Assembly (NCBI GenBank): GCA_035570275.1
Contig: DATMNI010000136.1
Span: forward strand, 1 to 26,442
DNA: 26,442 nt
Source: DATMNI01 sp035570275
Lineage (GTDB): Bacteria > Acidobacteriota > Terriglobia > Bryobacterales > Bryobacteraceae
Direction: 5' to 3'
Shown: piece by piece, positions 1 to 7,450 of the stretch
Layout: the number at the start of each line of letters is the position of its first letter
How positions within the stretch are numbered: the first letter of the stretch is position 1
The notes under the pieces: generated by a model
The model's input: only the letters and a program-made list of their open reading frames with translations
Databases searched by the model: none
Told to the model about the DNA's origin: nothing
Made by a program: the position numbers and the translations under genes

Positions 1-339
1 TGAGCGTGGCGATTCACTCACTACGTTGACAGGAGGGCATACCCCACCGCAACTCGGCAAAGGAGGAGGAACGCAAACGGCTAACTCATGACTGACGGCT
101 GCTGTCGCTCAGAATAAATGCTGTCTTGGACACGAGTGATCAGAACTAAGGAAACGCTATCAGCAGAAGTCATGCGCGACCATCGGTCCCGTTGCCAGAC
201 ATGCCAGGGTTGAGGTGTGCCTATGCATTATTCACGGAACACCCAACTGAAGTTCGGGTAGTTCGTCCATGCGACGGCCAAGCTCCCGGAAAACCTGCTT
301 GCCCTGATAACGGCGTATCCGCAACCAGAACGCTCGTCT
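1..339. other. Left-edge stretch without a supportable gene
   Basis: No ORF here has a convincing start, ribosome-binding site or recognisable domain. One open stretch in the reading frame starting at base 262 (after a stop at 259-261) looks protein-like and runs into the degraded integrase further right, so part of it may be the integrase's lost N-terminus. I see no promoter, repeat or RNA gene. Confidence 0.4.
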
Positions 340-1391
340 GTGCCCGGCGAAACAGGTTCTCACGCCGCCGTTGACGAACTCACCCAGCGGCTGCTCGACA
401 TGAATCGAACTATCGGGCAGCCCAAGAAGATTACCACTGTCACGCAAGGTGACGTTCCGCAACATTTGGGAGCGGTACCGGTCCCCAAAAGTCCGGCATT
501 TGGAGCCGAGCCAATGAGGGTCCCGTGCAGAGCATGTTCAAGAAGCACGTTCTCCGCGCCATCGGCGATTGGGAACTGGCGGAATTGACGCCAGATCCAC
601 TGCAGCGTCTGTTGAATCAGATTGCCTCACGCGGCTATCGCAAGTCGTTGGTGCAGCACATTCGGACATACGTTCGAGCAGCCCTGGAATACGCCGTGGA
701 TGAAGGCCTCCTCGGACGTAACCCCGCCCGCAAGCTCGAGTTCCCGAAGACGACGAAATCACGCGCACGGTTCTACGCATTAGAGGAGGTGCGAGCGTTT
801 CTGTCTGTGTCAACGGGGCGGGAGAACCTTGTTTTCCGCATCCTCCTTTTCTGCGGACTGCGGCCTGCGGAATTGCTAGCCTTGAAAATCGAAGATGTCG
901 AGACCGGTCGGTTGCGAATTGACGAAGCCGTGAAAGAGAAGGAGAAAGGTCAGAATCGGATCGGTGAAACCAAGACCGAGTCCTCGGACGCGTGGGTCAG
1001 TGTGCCGCCCGACCTCGCTCGGGATTTGCATGCATGGGTCGCGACGCATCCTCACAAGGACGATCCAAAGGCATTCCTATTCCCGACCGAGAGCGGCACG
1101 GCTTACCGGGTCGGCAATTTCCTGAAGCGCGTCATGAAGCCGATTGCCAAGACCGCTGGGATCGCCGATTTCGACTTCCGTGCCATGCGCTCGACGGCGT
1201 CAACCCTGTTTCAAGTACACGGGACCGTCAAAGACAACCAAGGCCAGATGCGCCACGCGGATCCAGCAACCACCCTCCGCTACTACGTCAAAGTCATCCC
1301 CGAGAACCAGCACAAAGCCGTAGCCGATTTTGAGCGTTCCGTGATGCAGAAGGGCGGAAAACGGCGTTCGAAAGCGGAACCCGGCGGCTAA
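340..1391 (+). pseudogene. Tyrosine recombinase (phage-type integrase), frameshifted N-terminus
   Basis: The catalytic half is open from a GTG at 525 to 1391 (288 aa). It shows box I Arg113 in CGLRPAE, a likely beta-hairpin Lys150, box II Arg222, the RH pair 243-244 and the nucleophile Tyr at 253/254 (LRYY). The His of the usual HxxR motif is replaced by Arg. Residues 1-75 are the end of the SAM-like core-binding domain. The missing upstream part can be read in other frames: DELTQRLLDMN (about 376-408), then FRNIWERYRSPK (455-490), then the main frame from about 516 (EGPVQSMFKKH). Two +1 shifts, near 440 and 515, would rebuild a normal N-terminus. The gene is therefore probably dead, or makes only a truncated catalytic domain from GTG 525. 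A tRNA-Arg remnant lies just downstream, as expected for a tRNA-targeting integrase. Confidence 0.8.
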
Positions 1392-1456
1392 TTGATGAAA
1401 GGTTGATGAAAGGGTTTAACCGGTGACCCTTGTAAACCATTGAGTTTTATGGTTGT

Positions 1457-1515
1457 TGGTACGCCCGGATTCGAACCACCGACCTTTTGCTCCGGAGGCA
1501 AACGCTCTATCCAGC
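1457..1515 (-). pseudogene. Truncated tRNA-Arg(CCG) remnant, probable attachment-site scar
   Basis: Read on the minus strand this has the D-arm 3' side (GGATAGAGC), a full anticodon arm (stem TTTGC/GCAAA around loop CTCCGGA, anticodon CCG), the T-loop TTCGAAT and an acceptor end with encoded CCA (1457-1459). The T-stem 3' strand plus acceptor strand measure only 8 nt instead of 12, so the T-stem cannot pair. The 5' acceptor strand and D-stem 5' strand are absent. It is not a functional tRNA. A tRNA 3' portion beside an integrase gene is typical of an att site left by integration or imprecise excision. Confidence 0.75.
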
Positions 1516-1532
1516 CCTCAGTTTCGCAACCA

Positions 1533-2207
1533 CTATGCGGATCCTGACATGTTCTTCGGCAAGCCATTTTCGGCGGCTTCCGGCTCGTACGTGAATATCA
1601 CTTGGTGATCCGCGTTTTGAAGGATCCAATCCTCGAGTTCATGCATTGAAAGTCCGCGTGCACGAGCCCTCAGGAAGCGGAACACTTCCAGTTTTGGCCA
1701 CGCGGCCCACTCGCTGATGTTGCGAAACGGTGCCCCCCGAGCTTCCCTTCTGACTTGTTCCTGTGCTTGCTGCCTATCAGACATCCAGCGGGGACGCAAT
1801 TCACATGCGACATCAACATCGCTCGGGCGGTCGACACCGCGAACATAGCTACCAAATACCACGACCGTTCTGACGCGATACGCCCAGCTGTTATCGGCGT
1901 TGAGAGCGCGTGCGCGCTCGATTACAGCGGCCATCAGGCGCGCTGCCGTTGCGCGCCGCAGAGGTGGCGCCGCCGTCGCCATCGCGAGTGCGCGCCCTTT
2001 CATAGATTGCTCCAAGCGGCCTCTAACCGACTCGATAAAGCCATCCTTCTCGAGACGATTCAGTACGCTGGCGGCACCAGAATCAGAACATCGCAGGACC
2101 AAGCGGACACGCCGGAGCGTTATTGAGCCACCGGCGGTCTCCCGCATCAATTGGCGGATCCGGACGACGGGATAGCCGGCGATCCTTTGGTCTGAAGTAA
2201 CGCGCAT
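1533..2207 (-). CDS. Winged-helix/nucleotidyltransferase fusion protein (MNT-like)
   Basis: The protein has 224 aa. Residues about 10-65 look like a winged helix (ASVLNRLEKDGFIESV resembles a recognition helix plus wing). Residues 112-140 carry the minimal nucleotidyltransferase signature, Gly119-Ser120 followed by Asp130-x-Asp132 (FGSYVRG...SDVDV), the metal-binding motif of DNA polymerase beta-type nucleotidyltransferases. The family transfers nucleotides to proteins or small molecules, and many members belong to toxin-antitoxin pairs such as MNT/HEPN, but no HEPN partner is adjacent. The ATG start is well supported by AAAGGAGAT six bases upstream. The gene sits between an integrase remnant and an excisionase-like gene, so it is probably accessory cargo. 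The wHTH may make it self-regulating. The substrate is unknown. Confidence 0.75.
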   Translation of the reverse strand: MRVTSDQRIAGYPVVRIRQLMRETAGGSITLRRVRLVLRCSDSGAASVLNRLEKDGFIESVRGRLEQSMKGRALAMATAAPPLRRATAARLMAAVIERARALNADNSWAYRVRTVVVFGSYVRGVDRPSDVDVACELRPRWMSDRQQAQEQVRREARGAPFRNISEWAAWPKLEVFRFLRARARGLSMHELEDWILQNADHQVIFTYEPEAAENGLPKNMSGSA

Positions 2208-2268
2208 TAGATCTCCTTTACACTTATCACGCGACGACTAGCTGACGAATGTCTACTTGGGATGTCTT

Positions 2269-2421
2269 CTAGCCTCCCGGGAAGGCACGCCCACCGGACT
2301 CGATCCACGCTATTCCGCCTTTCGACACGATCTTGGCCGACACGTGCAACTGGAAAGACTCACCGGCGCCCCATCTCGAACACCAGTTCAACGGATCCAG
2401 GCCATCCGCCATTTCCTGCAT
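2269..2421 (-). CDS. Possible small protein or gene fragment (50 aa), unknown
   Basis: A minus-strand reading frame is open from about 2505, with ATG at 2421 and stop at 2269-2271. Its composition is more protein-like than the other frames here (MQEMADGLDPLNW near the start). No Shine-Dalgarno precedes the ATG and I recognise no family. The open frame extends about 28 codons upstream of the ATG without a start, so this may be the 3' remnant of a decayed gene. A competing ORF on the plus strand over the same bases looks less protein-like. Confidence 0.25.
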   Translation of the reverse strand: MQEMADGLDPLNWCSRWGAGESFQLHVSAKIVSKGGIAWIESGGRAFPGG

Positions 2422-2859
2422 GCTGAGCGTCTCGATTCGCGAAAGAACCAGCGTTTTGGAGTTGCGCGCGCAAGCGGAGCGCTCATGGCATACTTATACT
2501 CGCTTTTGAGCTTATCGCCAAATCTCCCCCGCTCGTCTCTTGGATGAACACAAGTTCACGCCGATGATGGCGGGCTGCAATCCGGCTAACTCCTTCGAAC
2601 GGCGGACGTTTTGCGTTTGTCGTGCCGGGGTTCGGTCACGTACCCTCGATACACAGGGCGCACTCCTACGCGCCTCTTAGCGCCTGCCCGATGGACTTTT
2701 GGAGCAACCCCCTGGAATGGCGTATAAATGGGCGAGGAGTGAGCGCGTTCCTAGTCAACAGCCCGAGCGGAACGCGCTTGGAGTTCGGGCAGTGTTCAGC
2801 GTGAGGGGCTGCTAGCCTAGGCACAGTGAACAGAGACGGATCCGAGAGGAGGACATTCT
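2422..2859. other. Intergenic stretch, nothing recognised
   Basis: This stretch lies inside the integrative-element zone. The short ORFs in it have no ribosome-binding sites and no recognisable motifs. I find no tRNA, terminator or strong repeat. Confidence 0.4.
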
Positions 2860-3054
2860 TTGGCTCCAGACGGAGGTCGCCTAAGTTCGGGAGTCCTCGG
2901 TCAGATTCTGCACAATCGAATCCGAGGAGGGTGGGTCGGCCTGTTTGGCGTTAGAGGAATTAGGCGCGAGCGCCGAACACGCGAAGTAAGAATTGAGAAC
3001 AGCGCGGCCAAGGCTGGACCGTTGGTGGACACTCTGCTGTTAGGAAGGTGGTGA
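2860..3054 (+). CDS. Possible small basic protein upstream of the excisionase-like gene
   Basis: A 64-aa ORF starts at TTG 2860, preceded by a good GAGGAGG about 8 bases upstream, and ends six bases before the next gene, which would suit an operon. The product is Arg/Gly-rich with no recognisable domain. Support is limited to the ribosome-binding site and position; the TTG start and low-complexity composition argue against it. Confidence 0.25.
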   Translation: MAPDGGRLSSGVLGQILHNRIRGGWVGLFGVRGIRRERRTREVRIENSAAKAGPLVDTLLLGRW

Positions 3055-3060
3055 GCATCA

Positions 3061-3261
3061 ATGATGGACGAAGGGTATATGCGGGTTAAGCAAGTTTCAG
3101 ACAGAATCGGAATGTCAGAGGATTGGGTCCGCCGCTTTTTGGGCGAGATCGAGGGTGTTCGCAAGGTCAAATCCCCGGCGAAACGCTTCAAACGTCCCTA
3201 TACAATTCTGCTGATTCCTACGGCAATCGTCGAGCGGGAACTTAGAAAGATGTCTGCCTGA
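3061..3261 (+). CDS. Small helix-turn-helix protein, excisionase-like
   Basis: A 66-aa basic protein. Residues 6-30 (YMRVKQVSDRIGMSEDWVRRFL) form a MerR/Xis-type helix-turn-helix, and a beta-rich C-terminal part (KRPYTILLIP) would form the wing. Length and layout match excisionase-type or small DNA-binding proteins carried by integrative elements. In that role it would bend att DNA and bias the integrase toward excision. AAGGTGG lies about 10 bases ahead of the ATGATG start. It faces the second integrase gene. Naming it excisionase rather than a general regulator is inference. Confidence 0.6.
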   Translation: MMDEGYMRVKQVSDRIGMSEDWVRRFLGEIEGVRKVKSPAKRFKRPYTILLIPTAIVERELRKMSA

Positions 3262-3311
3262 GCGCAGAAAGACAGCAGAGCGAATCATTTCGTTCATTGC
3301 TCTTCAGGCCC

Positions 3312-4525
3312 TCAGTAGCCGGCCAACTCTTTGGCGTCCCAGCTCTTTGCGACCGTCTCATCGAGCGCCTTCTGTCGAGACTGTACCCAGGCGGAATAAT
3401 GCTTCTCAACAATCTTGTACGTGTTCCCTAAGAGTTCAGCGATGCGCTCAAGTGATGCACCCGCATTGATCTGCTCCAGGACGAAAGTGTGCCGCATCTG
3501 ATACGGATGGCCATATTTCTGGTTGCCGGCCCGATCGAGAATCGGCTGGCCCTCTTCGTCACGCAAGGCGATGTTGGCGCCCTCTGGACCAAAAATGCGG
3601 CGAAGCTGTCGCCGGATGTTTCCGGTGGCTGTCTCGTGCTTGGAATCGGTTAGGCGGTTCCAAAACCAGAACCCACCGGCCTGAACAGGCAGGCTCCGCA
3701 ACCGGTCCGCGACGACCGTTGGCAGCAGGACCTTGACCCAAGTCCTGGTCTTGGTGCGGTGGAGCCGCAGGTGATTGGTGGGTTCGAGTCGGTCGGGCGT
3801 GAGTTTCACTGTGTCGACGGTAGCGAGCCCGGAATAGCGCATGACGAGAAGGAATGTTCCCAGATATTCGTTATCGCCACACGCCTGGAGGATTGCCGCC
3901 ACCTGCACTTTCGTGAAAGGTACAACGGGCGGCTCATCGTTATCGACGGGCGGTCGCAAGGTTCTCGCGGGATTCTCCGTGATCCATTTCATGTCTACAG
4001 CAAATTTGAAGAAGCTCTTCAGGCGTTCGGTTTGCTGAGGCTTGTCGTCTGAGACACCCGCCAACGCTGACGAAATTTCGCGACGAGGTCAGGCTCGGCC
4101 ACAAAGGCCGGTAGAGTTTCGATGGCCTGATCGATCGCAAATTCCATGAGCGTCGGCGAGAACTCTTCAGAATTCCTGCAGTTGGCCCGGTTGGGCGAGC
4201 CTATGAGGAATTTTCGGAAGCTCTTCAGCGTGGAGTCGGCCATTCCGCGGCTGGTTTGTTCAGCCAGAAATCCTTCAATGGCCTGCATTACGGTGACGCC
4301 CGCCGCCCTCGGTTCATCAAATTCCAGGCGTCCCGTTTCGATGATCCGGTTGACGAGCCGGATGGCGGTCTTCTCATCGGTGGTACGCAGCGACTGATGC
4401 CAGCGAGCTCGGCCATGGCGGCCTTCCACCCAGAACGGGCATTTCTTCTTGGATTTGGAAGGGCAGTCGCGGTCTTTGCCAAAGGAATTGCAGTCCTGAA
4501 CATGTCTTCGAACATGACGCAACAT
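3312..4525 (-). pseudogene. Second tyrosine recombinase, split by a frameshift
   Basis: The N-terminal half (4525 to about 4055) has a Cys/Lys-rich start (DCPSKSKKKCPFW), then the core-binding domain up to KFRQRWRVS. The catalytic half continues in another frame from about 4055 to 3312 (SDDKPQQTERLKSFFKFAV...). Joining the frames needs one base restored near 4050, giving a protein of about 390-400 aa, normal for the family. The catalytic half keeps the box II Arg (QMRHTF) and the Tyr (EKHYSAW), but the box I Arg is missing: the usual SGLR position reads SGLATVD. With both a frameshift and a lost catalytic Arg it is very probably inactive. The 5' end lies about 100 bases from the 3' end of tRNA-Lys, the expected position for an integrase using that tRNA as attB. 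Confidence 0.85.
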
Positions 4526-4624
4526 GCGGCGATCATACCACTGGTTTCGAACGGATGCGACACCATAGCGTCACCGCGAGTCTAGCGGTTTCCGTTAATT
4601 CTTTGATTTTAAGGTATTTAATAC

Positions 4625-4700
4625 TGGTGAGCCGGGCGGGACTCGAACCCGCGACCCTGTGATTAAAAGTCACATGCTCTACCAACTGAGCTACCGGCCC
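4625..4700 (-). tRNA. tRNA-Lys (anticodon TTT)
   Basis: On the minus strand the gene runs from 4700 to 4625 (76 nt including encoded CCA). The acceptor stem pairs GGGCCGG with CCGGCTC (one G-T). The D-arm is AGCTCAGTTGGTAGAGC, the anticodon loop CTTTTAA gives TTT, and the T-arm CGGGTTCGAGTCCCG is perfect. It looks functional. Its 3' end faces the decayed integrase, so it is the likely integration site for that element. Confidence 0.97.
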
Positions 4701-4799
4701 TGGGAATGGTTTGGATCGGCGATCCCGATGTCCCCTTAGTTTAACAGACCGGCCGGCTGGGTATACAGTTTCCGGCCGGCGAGTCCGATCTTTCCACTG

Positions 4800-5078
4800 A
4801 TGAGCAAAGACGAAACCCGCTCCGAATCCCGCATCCGCTCCAAGGGCATTGTCACCCTCCTGGTCGAGGGTAGCGCCCCGGTGGATGCCAGCATTTACGA
4901 TGTCTCTCCTTCCGGCCTCGGGCTGGGCCTCGAGACCACGGCCAACCTGGCTACAGGCACCGCCGTGGCGATCCACGGCCCCGGACTTGTCGCCCATGGG
5001 GTGGTCCGGTATAGCTATCACATGGGCCAGGTGTCACGCCTCGGTATCGAGTTGACGCCCGTAGGCTTGACGCCCTGA
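4800..5078 (+). CDS. PilZ-like domain protein (92 aa)
   Basis: A single small domain. The N-terminus has an Arg-rich stretch (RSESRIRSKG) matching the RxxxR c-di-GMP-binding loop, then DVSPSGLGLGLE matches the D/NxSxxG motif, and GVVRY...SRLGIEL matches the closing strands of the beta-barrel. Stand-alone PilZ proteins usually bind cyclic di-GMP and act on motility, exopolysaccharide or secretion partners. The RxxxR spacing fits only approximately, so nucleotide binding is inferred. No clear ribosome-binding site precedes the ATG. The K+ channel gene follows in the same direction after about 65 bases. Confidence 0.7.
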   Translation: MSKDETRSESRIRSKGIVTLLVEGSAPVDASIYDVSPSGLGLGLETTANLATGTAVAIHGPGLVAHGVVRYSYHMGQVSRLGIELTPVGLTP

Positions 5079-5142
5079 GAAGCGGCGTGACCCCGGCCTC
5101 ATTACCGGTATACTTGGTCGTGACCTTGGTCGAGACAGCCCG

Positions 5143-6141
5143 ATGAACCGGCTCACGCGCCGCTTTCTGTTTATCATTCTGGCGACTACGGCCACGTTGC
5201 TCACCGGCACTTTGGGCTTCACGCTGATTGAGCACTGGCCGCCGTTCGACGCCTTCTACATGACCCTCACCACCATGACAACGGTAGGGTATGGCGAAAT
5301 CCACGAGCTGTCGAAGGCCGGTCGGGTGTTCAACTCCTTCCTCATCGTTTTTGGAGTCACCACGATCTTCATCGCCATCGGGGCTATGACGCAGACGATT
5401 ATCGAACTGGAATTCGGAGACCTCCTCGGCAAACGGCGGAACAAACGCATGATCGACAAGTTGACGGATCACTACATCATCTGCGGTTACGGGCGGGTGG
5501 GCCGCGGCGCTGCCAACGAATTGCTGCACGCCGGAGCTCCCTTCGTGGTGGTGGACATCGATCCCGAACGTGTGGAGCGTGCCATGACGGAGGGTATGCT
5601 GGCGGTGGCCGCCGATTCGACGCGCGACGAGAGCTTGCGGCAGGTGGGAATTGACCGCGCCCGCGGATTGGTGGCGGCCTTGGCCACCGATGCTGATAAC
5701 CTCTTCGTGCTGCTGTCGGCCAAAGGCCTCAACTCGAAGATCTTCGTGGCGGCCCGCGCTGCGGAAGAAGGCGCCGAGGAGAAAATGCGGCGCGCCGGTG
5801 CCGATGCCGTCTTCGCGCCGTACTCGATCACGGGACACCGTCTGGCTCAGTCCCTGCTTCGCCCCCACGTGGTGCAGTTTCTGGACTTCACCACCAAGGA
5901 AGTTGGCGAAGATATTGCCATTGAACAGGTGCGTGTCTCCGATGCCAGCCAAATGGCCACCAGGACCATTCGGGAGATGCAACTCGGGAGAGACGTCGGT
6001 GTGATCGTCATGGCCATCCGGAAAGCCGACGGCCAGATGATCTTCAACCCGCCTGCCGATACCGGAGTCCATGGCGGCGATTACCTGATTGTGATGGGCC
6101 GCCCAGGCAACCTGCGGACGCTGGAGACGCTGCTGGCGTAG
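5143..6141 (+). CDS. Two-TM potassium channel with RCK (TrkA-N/TrkA-C) domain
   Basis: The protein has 332 aa. TM1 spans about 8-28, a pore helix about 35-46, the K+ selectivity filter TVGYG 47-51, and TM2 about 63-85. The cytoplasmic part is an RCK module: Rossmann motif GYGRVG at 115-120, acidic strand end Asp138/Asp140 (VVVDID), and a TrkA-C subdomain at about 250-332. The architecture is that of MthK/Kch-like channels: a tetramer in the inner membrane gated by ligands on an RCK ring. No internal Met start is obvious, so an RCK ring from one gene product is assumed. The downstream gene begins after a repeat-containing gap, so the two are probably separate transcripts. Confidence 0.93.
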   Translation: MNRLTRRFLFIILATTATLLTGTLGFTLIEHWPPFDAFYMTLTTMTTVGYGEIHELSKAGRVFNSFLIVFGVTTIFIAIGAMTQTIIELEFGDLLGKRRNKRMIDKLTDHYIICGYGRVGRGAANELLHAGAPFVVVDIDPERVERAMTEGMLAVAADSTRDESLRQVGIDRARGLVAALATDADNLFVLLSAKGLNSKIFVAARAAEEGAEEKMRRAGADAVFAPYSITGHRLAQSLLRPHVVQFLDFTTKEVGEDIAIEQVRVSDASQMATRTIREMQLGRDVGVIVMAIRKADGQMIFNPPADTGVHGGDYLIVMGRPGNLRTLETLLA

Positions 6142-6149
6142 GGAGCTTT

Positions 6150-6240
6150 CAGCGATCGGCTTTCAGCTCTCAGCTTGAACCTTGGCGGACGCGCCCGCAG
6201 CTGCTGGTTTAGCTGACCGCTGACCGCTGATAGCTGCTGT
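6150..6240. repeat. Intergenic repeat rich in AGCTGACCGCTGA units
   Basis: The spacer has short reiterated, partly self-complementary words: CGATCGGCTTTCAGC followed by TCTCAGC, and two tandem GACCGCTG units near 6213-6228 followed by ATAGCTGCTG. It looks like a degenerate dispersed intergenic repeat rather than a gene. Confidence 0.5.
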
Positions 6241-6253
6241 CTCCGCCTCACGC

Positions 6254-6259
6254 TATAAT
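6254..6259 (+). promoter_or_regulatory. Perfect TATAAT -10 hexamer before the FxLYD gene
   Basis: TATAAT lies 27 bases ahead of the ATG at 6286. No good -35 is visible 17 bases upstream, so promoter strength is uncertain. Confidence 0.4.
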
Positions 6260-6285
6260 ATCCCCGGCGGCCTTGTGTCCCTGCT

Positions 6286-6909
6286 ATGAAGCGGCTTCGA
6301 GCGTTTTTCGAATCGATGGTGTTTGCCGGTCTGCGGCCCGGTGCTCGCCCGGGGCAAACGCGGGGAATTAAGTGGCTCGGACCTTTGCGGGGTCCGATAG
6401 ACCGTTTCCTTTCCGGAGGCGCACCGAAAGACCCGCTGTATCTCACCAACCGCAGTGTGGCCGAAAAGTTCAAGGCTTGGACCTGGGTCTCGGTGCCCTG
6501 CCTGCTCATCATGGGGGTTGTCGCCCTTGCCCTGAGCACGAACTATTTCGATCCTCCGGATGCGCCGCCTCCGAAAGAGCCGACCCCGGAAGAGATCTCC
6601 CGCAAAATGCTGCCCAATATCGCCAAAAACATCAAAATCGACACCAATCGGGACGTTGAGGTCGTGGAAGTCCACGTGGAACACGCCTCTCCGTTGAAGG
6701 TCGCAGGCCTGGTAAAGAACAACTCCGCCAGCAATTTCGCCGCGGTCGATGTGGTCTTCAACCTGACCGATTCCAGGGGCTCGCAATTGGGAGCGGTGAA
6801 CGGGCACATTGAGAATCTGGCGCCCAAATCCGTTAAGCCTTTTCAATTCCCGATCCGGCAGCAGAACGCCGCCATCGCCATAGTACGCGAGATCGGCATT
6901 TCCCGGTGA
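6286..6909 (+). CDS. Membrane-anchored protein with C-terminal FxLYD-like domain
   Basis: The protein has 207 aa. A basic cytoplasmic N-terminus (1-64) precedes one transmembrane helix (about 66-84, SVPCLLIMGVVALAL). A Pro/Glu-rich linker (90-105) follows, then an extracytoplasmic domain at about 120-200. The segment VAGLVKNNSASNF...VVFNLTDSRG...NLAPKSVKPFQFPI has the FxLYD pattern, an immunoglobulin-like beta-sandwich found in secreted or anchored bacterial proteins. Its function is unknown; such domains are usually taken as protein-binding. The next gene converges on it from the other strand. Confidence 0.65.
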   Translation: MKRLRAFFESMVFAGLRPGARPGQTRGIKWLGPLRGPIDRFLSGGAPKDPLYLTNRSVAEKFKAWTWVSVPCLLIMGVVALALSTNYFDPPDAPPPKEPTPEEISRKMLPNIAKNIKIDTNRDVEVVEVHVEHASPLKVAGLVKNNSASNFAAVDVVFNLTDSRGSQLGAVNGHIENLAPKSVKPFQFPIRQQNAAIAIVREIGISR

Positions 6910-6936
6910 GGCCACGGTAACGCCGCATCCCTTTCG

Positions 6937-6976
6937 TCCTATTTCACCGGCGTCCTATTTCACCGGCGGCCTATTT
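6937..6976. repeat. Tandem 16-bp repeat at a convergent gene end
   Basis: TCCTATTTCACCGGCG occurs at 6937-6952 and 6953-6968, with a partial third unit (GCCTATTT) to 6976. The last unit covers the stop codon of the minus-strand gene, so slippage here has duplicated its 3' end. Confidence 0.8.
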
Positions 6977-7447
6977 GTCGGGCGGCGCCAGGAATTCCAG
7001 CGGCTCGAACCAAACAATCCGCCACTTCTTGCCCGATTTTCGCAGCCGGCACTTGACGCGCTGTTGACGCCGTGTGGAGGGAGTGGCGTCCTGTTCCGGC
7101 CTGATCTTCAGCAGCCAATCCAGTTCCACGCTACGTTCCTCGGCGCCGCCTTCGTCGGCTTCCAATTCGATGGACGACTGTACCTCGGCATCGCGCAGCA
7201 GAGCCGAAACGCCGGCACGCATCTTTTGGTAGCCGGGCATGGCCGGGTCGAACGCGGCCAGGAAGGCTTGGGGATTGCGCTCGCTCAGTGCCGACGCCAC
7301 CTGCGTCAATAGGTCCCAGACTTCCTGGGCTGGGTCGGCGCCAAAGCACAACACCGGTTGGACGAACATTAGCGGGACGAGCATCAGCGGGACAAACACT
7401 ATCGGCCTCAACAGCCGGGGGACGAACGGCGGCAGGCGGCGCGTCAT
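6971..7447 (-). CDS. Secreted protein of unknown function, possibly NTF2-like
   Basis: The protein has 158 aa. An N-terminal signal peptide (residues 1-36, basic start then a Leu/Val/Pro-rich core) precedes a soluble domain. The pattern of helices (VWDLLTQVASALSERNPQAFLAAFDPAMPGYQKM) followed by strands ending in KKWRIVWFEPLEFL resembles NTF2-like folds, but I cannot name a family. It starts three bases after the argJ stop, so it should be the last gene of the aroC-def-fmt-argJ transcript. Confidence 0.6.
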   Translation of the reverse strand: MTRRLPPFVPRLLRPIVFVPLMLVPLMFVQPVLCFGADPAQEVWDLLTQVASALSERNPQAFLAAFDPAMPGYQKMRAGVSALLRDAEVQSSIELEADEGGAEERSVELDWLLKIRPEQDATPSTRRQQRVKCRLRKSGKKWRIVWFEPLEFLAPPDK

Positions 7448-7450
7448 GGT

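Noticed and set aside
232..465. 77-aa minus-strand ORF at the left edge
   Set aside because: It overlaps the plus-strand integrase remnants and has no ribosome-binding site or motif.
2622..2804. 60-aa plus-strand ORF
   Set aside because: No ribosome-binding site and no protein-like pattern; probably chance.
4951..6072. 373-aa minus-strand ORF opposite the K+ channel gene
   Set aside because: It is the shadow of a GC-rich gene; the composition (His/Gln/Gly-rich) has no domain and the plus strand encodes a clear channel.
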